A stretch of 64,000 nt of DNA from Metabacillus mangrovi (lineage in GTDB: Bacteria; Bacillota; Bacilli; Bacillales; Bacillaceae), in assembly GCF_009711125.1 (NCBI RefSeq), contig NZ_WMIB01000014.1:41473-105472 (forward strand), given 5' to 3'. Position numbers and translations under genes: made by a program. The notes beneath the pieces are model-generated. The model made no database searches, was not told where the DNA came from, and was given only the letters and a program-made list of their open reading frames with translations. Shown piece after piece: positions 44,882 through 53,781 of this stretch. Every line of letters starts with the position of its first letter. Position 1 is the stretch's first letter.

Positions 44882-45397
44882 TTATTTCTGCGCTGCCTTT
44901 TTATAAATCTGTGCCTTTTCTGCATATTCTCTGCGGATTCTATCCATGTCTTCCAGATCCTCTTTTGTAAGGGGGCGGATCACTTTCGCCGGCCTTCCGA
45001 ATGCAAGCATCCCGGCAGGAATCGTTTTGCCAGGGGGAACAAGGCTGCCTGCACCGATAAAGGCTCCCTCCCCGATCTCTGCGCCATCTAATACAAGCGA
45101 GCCCATCCCGATCAGGGCATTTTTACGGATGATGGAACTGTGGAGGATGACTTGATGGCCGACCGTTACCCCATCTTCAATAATAAGCGGGTTACCAGGG
45201 CTTTGATGAAGACAGCACTGATCCTGAATGTTAACCCTGCTGCCGATAATGGTGGGAGCCACATCGCCTCTGATGACGGTGTTGAACCAGATACTGGATT
45301 CATCTCCGATGACTACATCTCCGGAGATGGTCGTATAATCCGCAATAAAGGCAGATTCAGAAATTTCAGGAATAAACTCTTTGTAAGGATAAATCAT
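44882..45397 (-). CDS. ytoA: Gamma-class carbonic anhydrase-like protein YtoA
   Basis: Left-handed beta-helix trimer-forming protein of 171 aa. ATG 45397 (MIYPYKEFIPEI) is used because AAGGATG lies upstream; 18 further codons in frame have no start signal. Hexapeptide repeats run from about 15 to 140. The metal-site histidines appear in CCLHQSPG and VGHQVILHSS, with RGDVAP as the conserved Arg-Asp. Carbonic anhydrase activity is typical of the family but uncertain for YtoA. Confidence 0.9.
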   Translation of the reverse strand: MIYPYKEFIPEISESAFIADYTTISGDVVIGDESSIWFNTVIRGDVAPTIIGSRVNIQDQCCLHQSPGNPLIIEDGVTVGHQVILHSSIIRKNALIGMGSLVLDGAEIGEGAFIGAGSLVPPGKTIPAGMLAFGRPAKVIRPLTKEDLEDMDRIRREYAEKAQIYKKAAQK

Positions 45398-45501
45398 CGT
45401 ATTTAAACATCCTTTCAGTAAAATAGGGAATTCTAACTCCATTATAAACAAATGCAGGATGCTTGAAAGAACAGATTCCAGAAAGTACCGGAGGGATTTT
45501 C

Positions 45502-46314
45502 ATGTGGAAATGGGAAGCGGAACGGCCTAAAGGGGTAATCGTGATGATTCACGGTGCAGCAGAGCATCACCGCCGCTATAAATGGCTGATTGAAATGTGG
45601 AGATGCGCCGGATATCATGTCATTATGGGCGACCTTCCCGGACAGGGGACTTCTACGAGAAGAAGAGGACATATTAAATCATTTGAAGAATACATAACTG
45701 AACTAAGCACCTGGCTCACAGAAGCAGAAAAATATGATCTCCCGTTGTTCCTGCTTGGCCACAGCATGGGCGGACTGATCGCCATCCGGGCTCTCCAGGA
45801 GAAAGAACATGATCTGGCGGGAGTCATTCTATCCTCACCCTGCCTTGGTTTAGTGCACAGGCCAAACCGGGCATTAGATATTGTGTCAAGGGGTCTCAAT
45901 GTCGTGTCGCCAGCCCTGATGCTGAAATCGGGCCTCTCCATTGAAATGGCGACAAGGAATAAGTCTGTCATTGAAATAGATGAAAATGATTCCCTTTATG
46001 TGACGAAAGTATCCATCCGCTGGTACAGGGAACTCGTGCATGCCGTTGACCAGGCAAATGACAAGCAGCACGTGTTCCCGGATGTACCGCTTCTTGTCAT
46101 GCAGGGAGGCGATGATAAAATTGTGGATAAGAATGCTGTGAAGTCCTGGTTTAACCGTCTTGATTCCACCGAAAAGACCTATAAGGAATGGGCGGGGTTT
46201 TACCATGAAATTTTCAATGAACCGGAGCGTGATCAAGTGTTTAAGCTCGCACTCAACTTTGCCGATTACCATCTTCCGGAATTGCCGCAGGAAAATTGGA
46301 GTGAATCGACATGA
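45502..46314 (+). CDS. ytpA: Lysophospholipase-like hydrolase YtpA
   Basis: Alpha/beta hydrolase of 270 aa; B. subtilis YtpA makes the antibiotic-like lysophospholipid bacilysocin. ATG 45502 (MWKWEAERP) follows GGAGGG; upstream codons in frame are not needed. Nucleophile in LLGHSMGG (about 88-95), Asp in QGGDDKIVD and His in GFYHEIFNEPERD. Overlaps ytpB by four bases (ATGA), so the pair is translationally coupled. Confidence 0.94.
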   Translation: MWKWEAERPKGVIVMIHGAAEHHRRYKWLIEMWRCAGYHVIMGDLPGQGTSTRRRGHIKSFEEYITELSTWLTEAEKYDLPLFLLGHSMGGLIAIRALQEKEHDLAGVILSSPCLGLVHRPNRALDIVSRGLNVVSPALMLKSGLSIEMATRNKSVIEIDENDSLYVTKVSIRWYRELVHAVDQANDKQHVFPDVPLLVMQGGDDKIVDKNAVKSWFNRLDSTEKTYKEWAGFYHEIFNEPERDQVFKLALNFADYHLPELPQENWSEST

Positions 46315-47381
46315 ATATACCCACATCTCCTTTTTCATTAATGAAAAAGGTATACAAGCAGGTATTCCCCATTGTCCATGAACATTTAGCAGAGTGGAAA
46401 AAGAAAGCAGAAGCCATCCCGAATGAAGAACTGAGATCCCAGGCGCTCGCAAGCATCGAAAGCAAAGCGTTTCACTGTGAGGGAGGAAGCATCCTCGCAA
46501 TTCTTGCAGGTCCAAAAATGAAGGAATGCATTGAATTCATCGTAGCCTATCAGACCATCAGCGACTATCTGGACAATCTGTGCGACCGGAGCACATCACT
46601 GGACCCGGCAGATTTCAGGATGCTGCATCAGTCCATGCCTGATGCACTTACATGCGGAGCAGAGCTGAAGAACTATTATGCTTTCAGAGAAGACCAGGAT
46701 GATGAAGGATACCTTCATGATCTGGTGCAGACATGCCAGAGGCTTCTCTTTCAAATTAAAGAGTATCCGGACATCAAAGAATCGATGCTTGAACTGTCCG
46801 GCTACTACTGCGATCTGCAGGTACATAAGCACGTTAAAAAGGACGAACGCGTTCCAAGGCTTGAAACATGGTTTGAGCGTCACCGCAGCACGCTGCCTGA
46901 AATGGAGTGGTACGAATTTTCCGCCTGCAGCGGATCGACTCTCGGAATCTTCTGTCTTGCTGCCTACGGCTTCCAAAGTTCTTTTGACAAAAAGCTCGCG
47001 CAGCAAATCCGTGACAGCTACTTCCCGTATGTTCAAGGGCTTCATATTCTCCTTGATTACTTGATCGACCAGGAGGAGGACCAGGCCGGCGGAGATTTGA
47101 ACTTTTGCAGCTATTATCCGACAGAGGAAAGCATGATGCAGAGGCTGAAGCATTTTATCGAAAAAGCAGACAGCAGCCTGAAGGGCATTCCGCATGAAGG
47201 CTTTCACAGACTTATCAACCGCGGCCTGCTCGGAGTCTATCTTTCAGATCAAAAGGTGACATCCAGAAAAGAACTGAACCGCCTCGCCCGTGCTCTTCTG
47301 AAAAGAGGAGGAGGGACGTCCCTGTTCTTCTATTTGAACGGCCGGGCATATCGGACGTACCAGAGGCTGACTGCCCAATAA
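46311..47381 (+). CDS. ytpB: Tetraprenyl-beta-curcumene synthase YtpB
   Basis: Large terpene synthase (DUF2600), 356 aa, making a C35 terpene from heptaprenyl diphosphate in spores and, by cyclisation, sesquarterpenes. The Asp-rich region DYLDNLCDRSTSLDP and a second YLIDQEEDQAGGDLNFCSYY are the probable diphosphate/magnesium sites. Coupled to ytpA, with a terminator after it. Confidence 0.93.
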   Translation: MNIPTSPFSLMKKVYKQVFPIVHEHLAEWKKKAEAIPNEELRSQALASIESKAFHCEGGSILAILAGPKMKECIEFIVAYQTISDYLDNLCDRSTSLDPADFRMLHQSMPDALTCGAELKNYYAFREDQDDEGYLHDLVQTCQRLLFQIKEYPDIKESMLELSGYYCDLQVHKHVKKDERVPRLETWFERHRSTLPEMEWYEFSACSGSTLGIFCLAAYGFQSSFDKKLAQQIRDSYFPYVQGLHILLDYLIDQEEDQAGGDLNFCSYYPTEESMMQRLKHFIEKADSSLKGIPHEGFHRLINRGLLGVYLSDQKVTSRKELNRLARALLKRGGGTSLFFYLNGRAYRTYQRLTAQ

Positions 47382-47386
47382 ATAAA

Positions 47387-47420
47387 AAAAAGACCGGAAG
47401 CGTCTGCTTCCGGTCTTTTT
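47387..47420. terminator. Bidirectional terminator between ytpB and tcyC
   Basis: Stem AAAAAGACCGGAAG / CTTCCGGTCTTTTT, perfect 14 bp with a six-base loop. Confidence 0.95.
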
Positions 47421-48169
47421 CACCTGTTAGCCTGTACTTTATTTAAGAATTGAAGGGTGCGGGCGTTTTTCGTCCGGTCGAACACCTCTTCAGGAGTTCC
47501 TGCTTCAATCACCGCTCCCTCGTCCATGAAGATGACAAGATCGGCTGCATCCCGGGCAAATTGCATTTCATGCGTGACAATGACCATCGTCATTCCTTCG
47601 TTTGCCAGGTTTTTCATCACCTTCAGCACTTCTCCCACAAGCTCGGGATCGAGTGCAGAAGTGGGCTCATCAAATAGCAGTACATCAGGGTCCATCGCCA
47701 TCGCTCTTGCAATGCCCACCCGCTGCTGCTGTCCTCCCGACAACTGATGCGGATACATATCCGCTTTATCAGCGAGTCCGACTTTTTCAAGCTGGGCAGC
47801 TGCGTATTTTCTGGCTTCCGCTTTGGCAATGCCTTTTACAGTAAGCTGTCCTTCCATTACATTCTGAATCGCCGTCAAATGGGGAAACAGGTTGTAATTT
47901 TGGAAAACCATGCCGGTCTGCTGCCTGAAACCGGCAACAGCACTGGTCTTCAGCTGCTTATCCGCTGAAAATTCAATTGTTTCACTCCCAAGGGTAATGG
48001 TTCCTGTGTCCGGCACTTCAAGGAGGTTCAGACATCTCAGCAGTGTCGTTTTACCCGAGCCTGAAGGACCGATGATGACCGCTGTCTTACCGCGTTCAAT
48101 GGTCAAATCGATTCCCTTTAATACGTGAAGTGTGCCGAACGATTTATGGATTTGTTCCAGTTTTATCAT
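47420..48169 (-). CDS. tcyC: Cystine ABC transporter ATPase, TcyC-like
   Basis: Polar amino acid ABC ATPase of 249 aa. ATG 48169 follows AAGGAGGCG; twelve earlier codons in frame lie inside the permease end. Walker [11 protein letters not shown]-loop [10 protein letters not shown], signature [15 protein letters not shown], Walker [12 protein letters not shown] and IVTHEMQFA are intact. Third gene of the binding protein-permease-ATPase operon. Confidence 0.88.
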   Translation of the reverse strand: MIKLEQIHKSFGTLHVLKGIDLTIERGKTAVIIGPSGSGKTTLLRCLNLLEVPDTGTITLGSETIEFSADKQLKTSAVAGFRQQTGMVFQNYNLFPHLTAIQNVMEGQLTVKGIAKAEARKYAAAQLEKVGLADKADMYPHQLSGGQQQRVGIARAMAMDPDVLLFDEPTSALDPELVGEVLKVMKNLANEGMTMVIVTHEMQFARDAADLVIFMDEGAVIEAGTPEEVFDRTKNARTLQFLNKVQANR

Positions 48170-48182
48170 AGTGAGCGCCTCC

Positions 48183-48872
48183 TTACTTCGCAATTCCGCG
48201 TTCATAGCGGCGCTCCAGTTTGGATTGCAGCCATGTCAGCACGGTACTGAAAAGAAGATAAATAACCGCTACTTCGATGTAAAGCCATAACGGCTCATAG
48301 TACACAGAAGCAATCTGCTGTCCTTTTTGAAACATTTCCGTCACTGTGATCGTGGCGGCGAGCGACGTATCCTTCACAAGACTGATAAAGGAGTTGCCAA
48401 GCGGCGGCAGTGAAACGCGGACAGCCTGCGGAAGGATGATCCTCCTGATCGCCTGGGACCGCGTCATATTAATCGAATAAGCGGCTTCCCACTGACCTTT
48501 CGGGATGGATAGAATCGCGGCCCTGATGATCTCAGAGCTGTAAGCCCCTTTGTTCAGCGTAAAACCGATGACCGCCGCCGTAAACGGATCAAGGGTCAAA
48601 CCGACGCTTGGCAAACCGTAAAACAGGATAAACAGCTGTACCAAAAGAGGAGTTCCCCTGAAAATCCAGACATAGATGCCCGAAATCCAGACAAGGGGTT
48701 TAATGTTCGAAATCCTCGCGAGTGCAACGAAAAATGCAAGGACCAATCCCAAAACAAACGAAATTAGGGTCAAAGGGATCGTAAAAGCAATCCCTGCTTT
48801 TAAAAGCGGAAAAAAGGATTCTGTCAGAATCCCTATAATCCGCTGAGCACGTTCATCAGCAAACATATTCAC
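48183..48872 (-). CDS. tcyB: Cystine ABC transporter permease, TcyB-like
   Basis: HisM/GlnP-type permease of 229 aa with five helices and the typical [12 protein letters not shown] and [29 protein letters not shown] segments. The start is GTG 48872, five bases after AAAGGA; ATG 48866 is an alternative. It follows the binding protein gene by nine bases. Confidence 0.87.
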   Translation of the reverse strand: MNMFADERAQRIIGILTESFFPLLKAGIAFTIPLTLISFVLGLVLAFFVALARISNIKPLVWISGIYVWIFRGTPLLVQLFILFYGLPSVGLTLDPFTAAVIGFTLNKGAYSSEIIRAAILSIPKGQWEAAYSINMTRSQAIRRIILPQAVRVSLPPLGNSFISLVKDTSLAATITVTEMFQKGQQIASVYYEPLWLYIEVAVIYLLFSTVLTWLQSKLERRYERGIAK

Positions 48873-48881
48873 TCAATTCCT

Positions 48882-49673
48882 TTACTTGGATACATCCGTA
48901 CCGAACCATTTCTCAGAAATCTTCAGGTACGTCCCATCCTTTTTCATATCAGCAAGAGCCTTGTCAACTTCCGTTTTCAGCTTCCCGCTGTCTTTACGGA
49001 ACAGAAAAGCATTTTCTGTTGCATCTTTTTCTTCATACACACTCTTAATCGGCAGCTCCGGACGCTGCTTTTTCAAATCAAGGAAAGAAAGACTGTCATT
49101 GATGGTAGCGTCCACTCTTCCCGCAGCAATCAGATCAATGGATTGATTAAAACCTTCAACCACTGTGTTTGAAGCTCCGTTTTCTTCTGCAATCTTCCGG
49201 TAGTTGCTATCAAGAGATTGCCCGACTTTCTTGCCTTTCAAATCAGCCAGTGACTGGATCTCATTATTGTCTTCTCTAACAATCAGCACAGCTTTAGAAA
49301 CAATATAAGGCTCTGACATATCATATTTCTCAAGCCGCTCCGGACGGATCGCTACCTGGTTCGCAACCATGTCATAGCGTTTCGCATCCAGACCCGCAAT
49401 CATTCCATCCCACTTCGTCTCAACAAACTTCGTCTTAATATCAAGGCGCTTAAAAACTTCCTCCGCAACCTCCACATCAAAACCAGTCAGCTTGCCGGAC
49501 TTATCATGGAAAGTAAAGGGAGCATAAGTGCCTTCCGTTCCAATCGTTACGACACCCTTCTCCTTGATCTGATCATACAGATCACCGCCGGAGCTTTCTT
49601 CCTTTTTCGCCCCGCAAGCAGCCATAGCAAGAAGCGCTGCTGCAACCAATAAAATTGAAAAGAATCTTTTCAT
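48882..49673 (-). CDS. tcyA: Cystine-binding lipoprotein, TcyA-like
   Basis: Amino acid binding protein, 263 aa, lipidated at Cys20 (LAMAAC). Strong similarity to B. subtilis TcyA: KGVVTIGTEGTYAPFTFHD, LTGFDVEVAEEVFKRL, RYDMVANQVA and the terminal KISEKWFGTDVSK. This supports L-cystine uptake for the operon, although a related amino acid cannot be excluded. The promoter lies on the edge of repeat array D. Confidence 0.85.
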   Translation of the reverse strand: MKRFFSILLVAAALLAMAACGAKKEESSGGDLYDQIKEKGVVTIGTEGTYAPFTFHDKSGKLTGFDVEVAEEVFKRLDIKTKFVETKWDGMIAGLDAKRYDMVANQVAIRPERLEKYDMSEPYIVSKAVLIVREDNNEIQSLADLKGKKVGQSLDSNYRKIAEENGASNTVVEGFNQSIDLIAAGRVDATINDSLSFLDLKKQRPELPIKSVYEEKDATENAFLFRKDSGKLKTEVDKALADMKKDGTYLKISEKWFGTDVSK

Positions 49674-49844
49674 TCTCTGTAATCCCCCAGTTAGTTGATA
49701 GGTTTAATTTGTATAAAAAATACTTTATAAGAGTACGGCAGAATTTGTCGAAAGTCAACGAAGAAATCTCGAACATAGTATTTTATTTTAGAGGGGGCTT
49801 TATTCAGAAAATATTGCTTTGCATGAATCGGAAGCAGGCCGCGT

Positions 49845-50838
49845 GACGGCCAGGTTATATGGGGGGACGGGTGAATAACCGGCGATGGGCAAATAAGTGG
49901 GGAGTAGGGGCAGATTGGGGTTTGTGACGGACAAATTATAGGGTGGAACGGACAAATTAGATGGTACAACGGCTAAATAGATGGGGACGGACAAATAAGT
50001 GGGGGTTACGGACAGATTAGGGTTTGTGACGGACAGATTATGGGGTGGAACGGACAAATTAGATGGCACAACGGCTAAATAGATGGGGACGGACAAATAA
50101 GTGGGGAGTACGGACAAATTAAGGGGTGCAATGGCTAAATTACCTGGCACAACGGCCAAATAGATGGGGACGGACAAAAAAGTCGGGGTTACGGACAGAT
50201 TAGGGTGTGTAACGGACAAATTAAGGGGTGCAACGGACAAATTAGCTGCCACAACGGACAAATAGATGGGGACGGACAAAAAAGTCGGGGTTACGGACAG
50301 ATTAGGGTGTGTGACGGACAGATTAAGGGGTGGAACGGACAAATTAGATGGCACAACGGCTAAATAAATGGGGTCGGACAAATAAGTGAGGAGTACGGAC
50401 AAATTAAGGGGTGCAACGGACAAATTAGCTGCCACAACGGCTAAATAGATGGGGTCGGACAAATAAGTGAGGAGTACGGACAGATTAGCGTGTGTGACGG
50501 ACAGATTAAGGGGTGCAACGGACAAATTAGCTGCCACAACGGCCAAATAGATGGGGACGGACAAATAAGTGAGGAGTACGGACAGATTAGCGTGTGTGAC
50601 GGACAAATTATGGGGTGGAACGGACAAATAAATGGGATCGGACAAATAAACGAGGAGAACGGCCAAATTAACGCATGTGATGGACAAATAAAGAGGTTCA
50701 ACGGCCAAATTAGCTGGCACAACGGCCAAATACATGGGGTCGGACAAATAAGTGGGGAGTACGGCCAATTTAGGTGTGTAACGGACAAATAAAGAGGTTG
50801 ATCGGCCAAAAAAATCGCGTCAGCCAAATAAGTAAGGA
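49845..50838. repeat. Tandem array D: 18/21-bp modules with CGGACAAAT core, 102-bp higher-order period
   Basis: About 45 or more modules beginning CGG(A/C/T)(C/T)A(A/G)AT, filling almost 1 kb. The order repeats as one 18-bp module (CGGCTAAATAGATGGGGA type) plus four 21-bp modules, 102 bp per block, exactly the rule seen in array C. The plus strand is rich in G and A and poor in C. Long frames are open on the minus strand (repeating LSV/LAV heptads) and shorter ones on the plus; none has a ribosome binding site or a plausible protein composition. It lies between the ytqB stop and the tcyA promoter. Confidence 0.93.
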
Positions 50839-50919
50839 AGGGACCATGCTAAAAAGCAAAGACCCCAAAATGCTAAAGCATTCTAGGGCCGTGGCCATCA
50901 TTTAACTTTCTTTCCCCGC

Positions 50920-51492
50920 TCATCTTTTCTCAATAGCACATATAAACGGGGGATCATTTTTTTGATTGATGAATTCGTACCGGATGACGTGCGCTTCTTC
51001 CTGAGGTATAGCTTCCGCGAATGCCATTACGGCGTCTTTTTCTAGCTTGCCTTCCGGGTGGCCGTGGTAAATGACGAGTACAATGATTCCTTCAGGCTTC
51101 AGCATCCTGAAGATTTGGCGGATTCCTGCGATGGTTCCTTCCGCTTTTGTGACGACGTCTTTATCGCCTCCCGGCAGGTAGCCGAGGTTAAATACCGCGC
51201 CTGCAATCCGGCCATGGACCTCTTCTGGAATCAATGCTTCTGCGTTTTCGTGGCTGCTTTGGAAAAGTGTGACACGGTCGCTGAATTTTTTTTCCCCAAG
51301 CCGGCTTGCCGTGGACTGAATGGCTGCTTCTTGAATGTCAAAAGCATATACGCGGCCCTCTTCACCTGTAAGTGCAGCGAGATATGCGGTGTCATGGCCG
51401 TTTCCTGCAGTCGCATCAATCGCTATGTCGCCAGGACCGATTGCTGAGGAAAGAAGCTCTCGGCAGAAGGGCAGGATTCTGGTTAATTTCAT
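50920..51492 (-). CDS. ytqB: tRNA methyltransferase YtqB (MnmM)
   Basis: Class I SAM-dependent methyltransferase of 190 aa with the nucleotide site DATAGNGHDTAYLA (about 26-39), acidic loop FDIQEAA and NLGYLPGGDK. B. subtilis YtqB has been assigned as MnmM, which methylates the wobble uridine side chain (nm5 to mnm5s2U). It overlaps ytqA by four bases, fitting one functional unit. Confidence 0.9.
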   Translation of the reverse strand: MKLTRILPFCRELLSSAIGPGDIAIDATAGNGHDTAYLAALTGEEGRVYAFDIQEAAIQSTASRLGEKKFSDRVTLFQSSHENAEALIPEEVHGRIAGAVFNLGYLPGGDKDVVTKAEGTIAGIRQIFRMLKPEGIIVLVIYHGHPEGKLEKDAVMAFAEAIPQEEAHVIRYEFINQKNDPPFICAIEKR

Positions 51493-52454
51493 CGGTGAGC
51501 TGCTCCTTCCGCATTGAAAAACTTCCCCTGATAGCTGCCGCGCTTTTCAAGCTCTGCATCAATGGCATTTAAAACCGCCCACTTATTGACGCTCCACATC
51601 GGTCCGACCATCAAATCAATGGGTCCGTCCCCTGTAATCCGATGGACTATCATTTCCGGGGGAATGATTTCAAGCTGATCGCATACAAGCTGAATATATT
51701 CTTCAAAGGACAGGAATTCCAAAAGCCCTTTTTCATACTGCTTGACCATTGGGGTACCCTTTAGAAGATGAAGAAGGTGTATTTTAATTCCCTGTACATC
51801 AAGTTTGGCGACCTCGCGCGCCGTTTCCATCATCATGTCCCGGTCTTCAAGCGGAAGGCCGTCGATGATATGGGTGCATACGCGGATCCCATGTTTCCGC
51901 AGCTTTTGAACGCCTTCTTTATAGAGTTCATAATCGTGAGCCCGGTTAATGAGCAGGGCTGTCCGTTCATGTACAGTCTGCAAGCCAAGCTCCACCCAAA
52001 GGTACGTGCGTTTATTTAAATCAGCCAAATACTCAACTACATCATCCGGCAGGCAGTCAGGACGGGTCCCGATGGAAAGCCCCACTACATTCTCAAACCC
52101 GAGTACGGTTTCAAATTTTTCCCTCAGCACTTCGACGGGTGCATGTGTATTGGTGAAGGCCTGAAAATAGGCAAGGTATTTTCCTTCCTTCCATTTATGG
52201 TGCATTTTATCCTTGATCTCATGAAATTGAACGGTTAAATCATCGGCCCGGTTTCCCGCAAAATCCCCGGATCCGGCCGCACTGCAAAACGTACAGCCGC
52301 CGTAAGCAACGGTGCCGTCTCTGTTCGGGCAATCAAAGCCTCCGTCCAGCGCAACCTTAAACACTTTATGTCCAAAATGGTTTTTTAAATGATAATTCCA
52401 TGAATGATACCGCTTTGTATCGCTCGCATATGGAAAGGGGTTGGACTGTTTCAA
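51489..52454 (-). CDS. ytqA: Radical SAM protein YtqA (TIGR01212 family)
   Basis: Radical SAM enzyme of 321 aa. The iron-sulfur cluster cysteines lie in DCPNRDGTVAYGGCTFCS, a spacing typical of this family rather than the common CxxxCxxC. GTRPDCLPDDVVEYL and VCTHIIDGLP are further family signatures. The start is TTG 52454, ten bases after AGGAGG. It has been proposed to act in mnm5s2U tRNA modification with YtqB, and the four-base gene overlap supports a joint task. Confidence 0.9.
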   Translation of the reverse strand: MKQSNPFPYASDTKRYHSWNYHLKNHFGHKVFKVALDGGFDCPNRDGTVAYGGCTFCSAAGSGDFAGNRADDLTVQFHEIKDKMHHKWKEGKYLAYFQAFTNTHAPVEVLREKFETVLGFENVVGLSIGTRPDCLPDDVVEYLADLNKRTYLWVELGLQTVHERTALLINRAHDYELYKEGVQKLRKHGIRVCTHIIDGLPLEDRDMMMETAREVAKLDVQGIKIHLLHLLKGTPMVKQYEKGLLEFLSFEEYIQLVCDQLEIIPPEMIVHRITGDGPIDLMVGPMWSVNKWAVLNAIDAELEKRGSYQGKFFNAEGAAHR

Positions 52455-52593
52455 ATCCGAAAAGCCTCCTGATTCTTTATGTTATCAAGCCATTTTATCA
52501 CGGTCCATTTTGGAATGCCAAATATTCTCGGATTGATTGATCCGTTAAATGCAAACCATAAAAAAGCGAAAATCTGTGAAGGAGATGTTTTAA

Positions 52594-52857
52594 ATGGCAA
52601 CGAGAGAATCCGTTGAAGAGTATATGCAAACCTGCACCGACACCTACAATTATGCAAAAGAACAATTTGAGAGCGGAGCCAAGCAGGAACACTACCACGA
52701 TGAGGAATACACAAAAGCCCAGTCCATGCTTGAGGACGCGGTCAACGACCTGAACAAGCTCACCCTCAGCTGCAACGACCAGCAAAAAGAGCAGCTGTAC
52801 CGGATGCGCCTGCAGCTGCAGCAGCTGCAAAACGAAATGATCCTGCAAAGACACTAA
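52594..52857 (+). CDS. ytzC: DUF2524 protein YtzC
   Basis: An 87-aa helical protein of unknown function found in Bacillus. MATRESVEEYMQ and the Gln/Leu-rich C-terminal helix (YRMRLQLQQLQNEMILQ) are family features, probably a two-helix coiled coil. GGAGATG precedes ATG. It is followed 14 bp later by another small gene. Confidence 0.85.
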   Translation: MATRESVEEYMQTCTDTYNYAKEQFESGAKQEHYHDEEYTKAQSMLEDAVNDLNKLTLSCNDQQKEQLYRMRLQLQQLQNEMILQRH

Positions 52858-52871
52858 GGAGGAGACCAAAG

Positions 52872-53012
52872 ATGGCAACAAAATCTGATCAAAACAATCC
52901 TGAACAAAAGACACATAATGCCGGCCACCCGGAGTTTGCAAATGAAATGGATCCTGTCGCACAGGTGAAAAAGAAAAATGCCAAGCGCAGCCAGCCGGAC
53001 AAGTCGAAATAA
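52872..53012 (+). CDS. Very small hydrophilic protein, possibly spore-related
   Basis: A 46-aa highly polar peptide (MATKSDQNNPEQKTHNAGHP...). AAGGAGGAG lies eight bases before the ATG, and a strong terminator follows, so it is very probably translated with ytzC. Composition (Asn, Gln, Lys, Pro; few hydrophobic residues) resembles minor small acid-soluble spore proteins, but I cannot assign a family. Confidence 0.7.
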   Translation: MATKSDQNNPEQKTHNAGHPEFANEMDPVAQVKKKNAKRSQPDKSK

Positions 53013-53017
53013 ATAGG

Positions 53018-53047
53018 AAAAGACACCCTGCGCGGTGTCTTTTTTTG
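53018..53047 (+). terminator. Terminator of the ytzC operon
   Basis: Stem AAAAGACACC / GGTGTCTTTT with a six-base loop and seven T. Confidence 0.93.
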
Positions 53048-53300
53048 TTATGGGTATTTCGGGCGGTGCCAGTCCCGCAGTGCTTTAACGCAGAGGAGGA
53101 AGGAGACCTGGGGGTGCGAGGCCTTGTGCAACAGGGAATCAGGAAGCAGGTGCCGGAGCTTTAGTGCTTTAGCAAAAGTGGGGACAGTCCCGCCTACCCA
53201 ATCGTGCACTTTCGAATCCGATGAACTGCTTTAATTAATGTGAGCCCGGTGCCAGACGCGCAACCGAAACAATAATTCTCATAAAAAAACAGAAATGCCG
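53048..53300. other. Intergenic region with short degenerate GGTGCCAG/GGGACAGTCCC elements
   Basis: No gene. It contains GGTGCCAGTCCC (53065), the palindrome GGGACAGTCCC (53181) and GGTGCCAG again (53248), plus a duplicated AGTGCTTTA. These look like remains of a small palindromic repeat; nothing else is recognisable. Confidence 0.4.
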
Positions 53301-53329
53301 TTGACAAATTCATGAAAAGTGAATAATGT
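53301..53329 (+). promoter_or_regulatory. Promoter of the ytrA operon
   Basis: TTGACA (53301-53306), 17-base spacer, TAATGT (53324-53329), upstream of the YtrA operator and start codon. Confidence 0.7.
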
Positions 53330-53334
53330 AGTAA

Positions 53335-53366
53335 CTGTATTAATAAACATAGTACACCTAATACAG
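53335..53366 (+). promoter_or_regulatory. Candidate YtrA operator
   Basis: Perfect inverted repeat CTGTATTA / TAATACAG separated by 16 bases, just downstream of the -10 and 25 bp before ytrA. A GntR repressor bound here would block transcription of its own operon. Confidence 0.65.
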
Positions 53367-53391
53367 TTTAAATTCAGAAAGTAGGGAGATC

Positions 53392-53781
53392 ATGATTCAA
53401 ATTGATCCTCGCAGCTCGACGCCGATTTATGAACAGATTGTGCAGAGCATGAAGGAGCTGTGTTTGAAGGGCGCGATGAAGCCTGGGGATAAGCTTCCTT
53501 CTGTTCGGGAATTGGCTACGATTATTATCGCGAATCCAAATACAGTGAGTAAGGCTTATAAAGAGCTGGAACGTGAAGGGATTATTGAGACGCTGAGAGG
53601 CAGAGGGACCTTTGTTTCGGAAAATGCAAAATTTAAACTGGATGAGGGGAAGATGGCGATGCTGAAGGAGCAGCTGAAAACGCTGATTATAGATGCGGCT
53701 TATGCCGGAGTTGATATTAATGAACTGCATGACTGGATTGATGAGATCAAGAAAGAGGTTGGGGGAAAGAAGGATGCTTGA
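53392..53781 (+). CDS. ytrA: GntR-family repressor YtrA
   Basis: Transcription regulator of 129 aa with an N-terminal winged helix (TPIYEQIVQSMKELCLKG, LPSVRELATIIIANPNTVSKAYKELE) and the short helical C-terminus typical of the YtrA subfamily. In B. subtilis it represses the ytr operon and responds to cell wall antibiotics. The gene overlaps ytrB by eight bases (53774-53781). Confidence 0.93.
   Translation: MIQIDPRSSTPIYEQIVQSMKELCLKGAMKPGDKLPSVRELATIIIANPNTVSKAYKELEREGIIETLRGRGTFVSENAKFKLDEGKMAMLKEQLKTLIIDAAYAGVDINELHDWIDEIKKEVGGKKDA

Noticed and set aside
49800..50768. Open frame of 322 codons on the minus strand across array D (LSV/LAV heptads)
   Set aside because: Periodic artefact of 18/21-bp modules; no start signal, overlaps an alternative open frame on the other strand.
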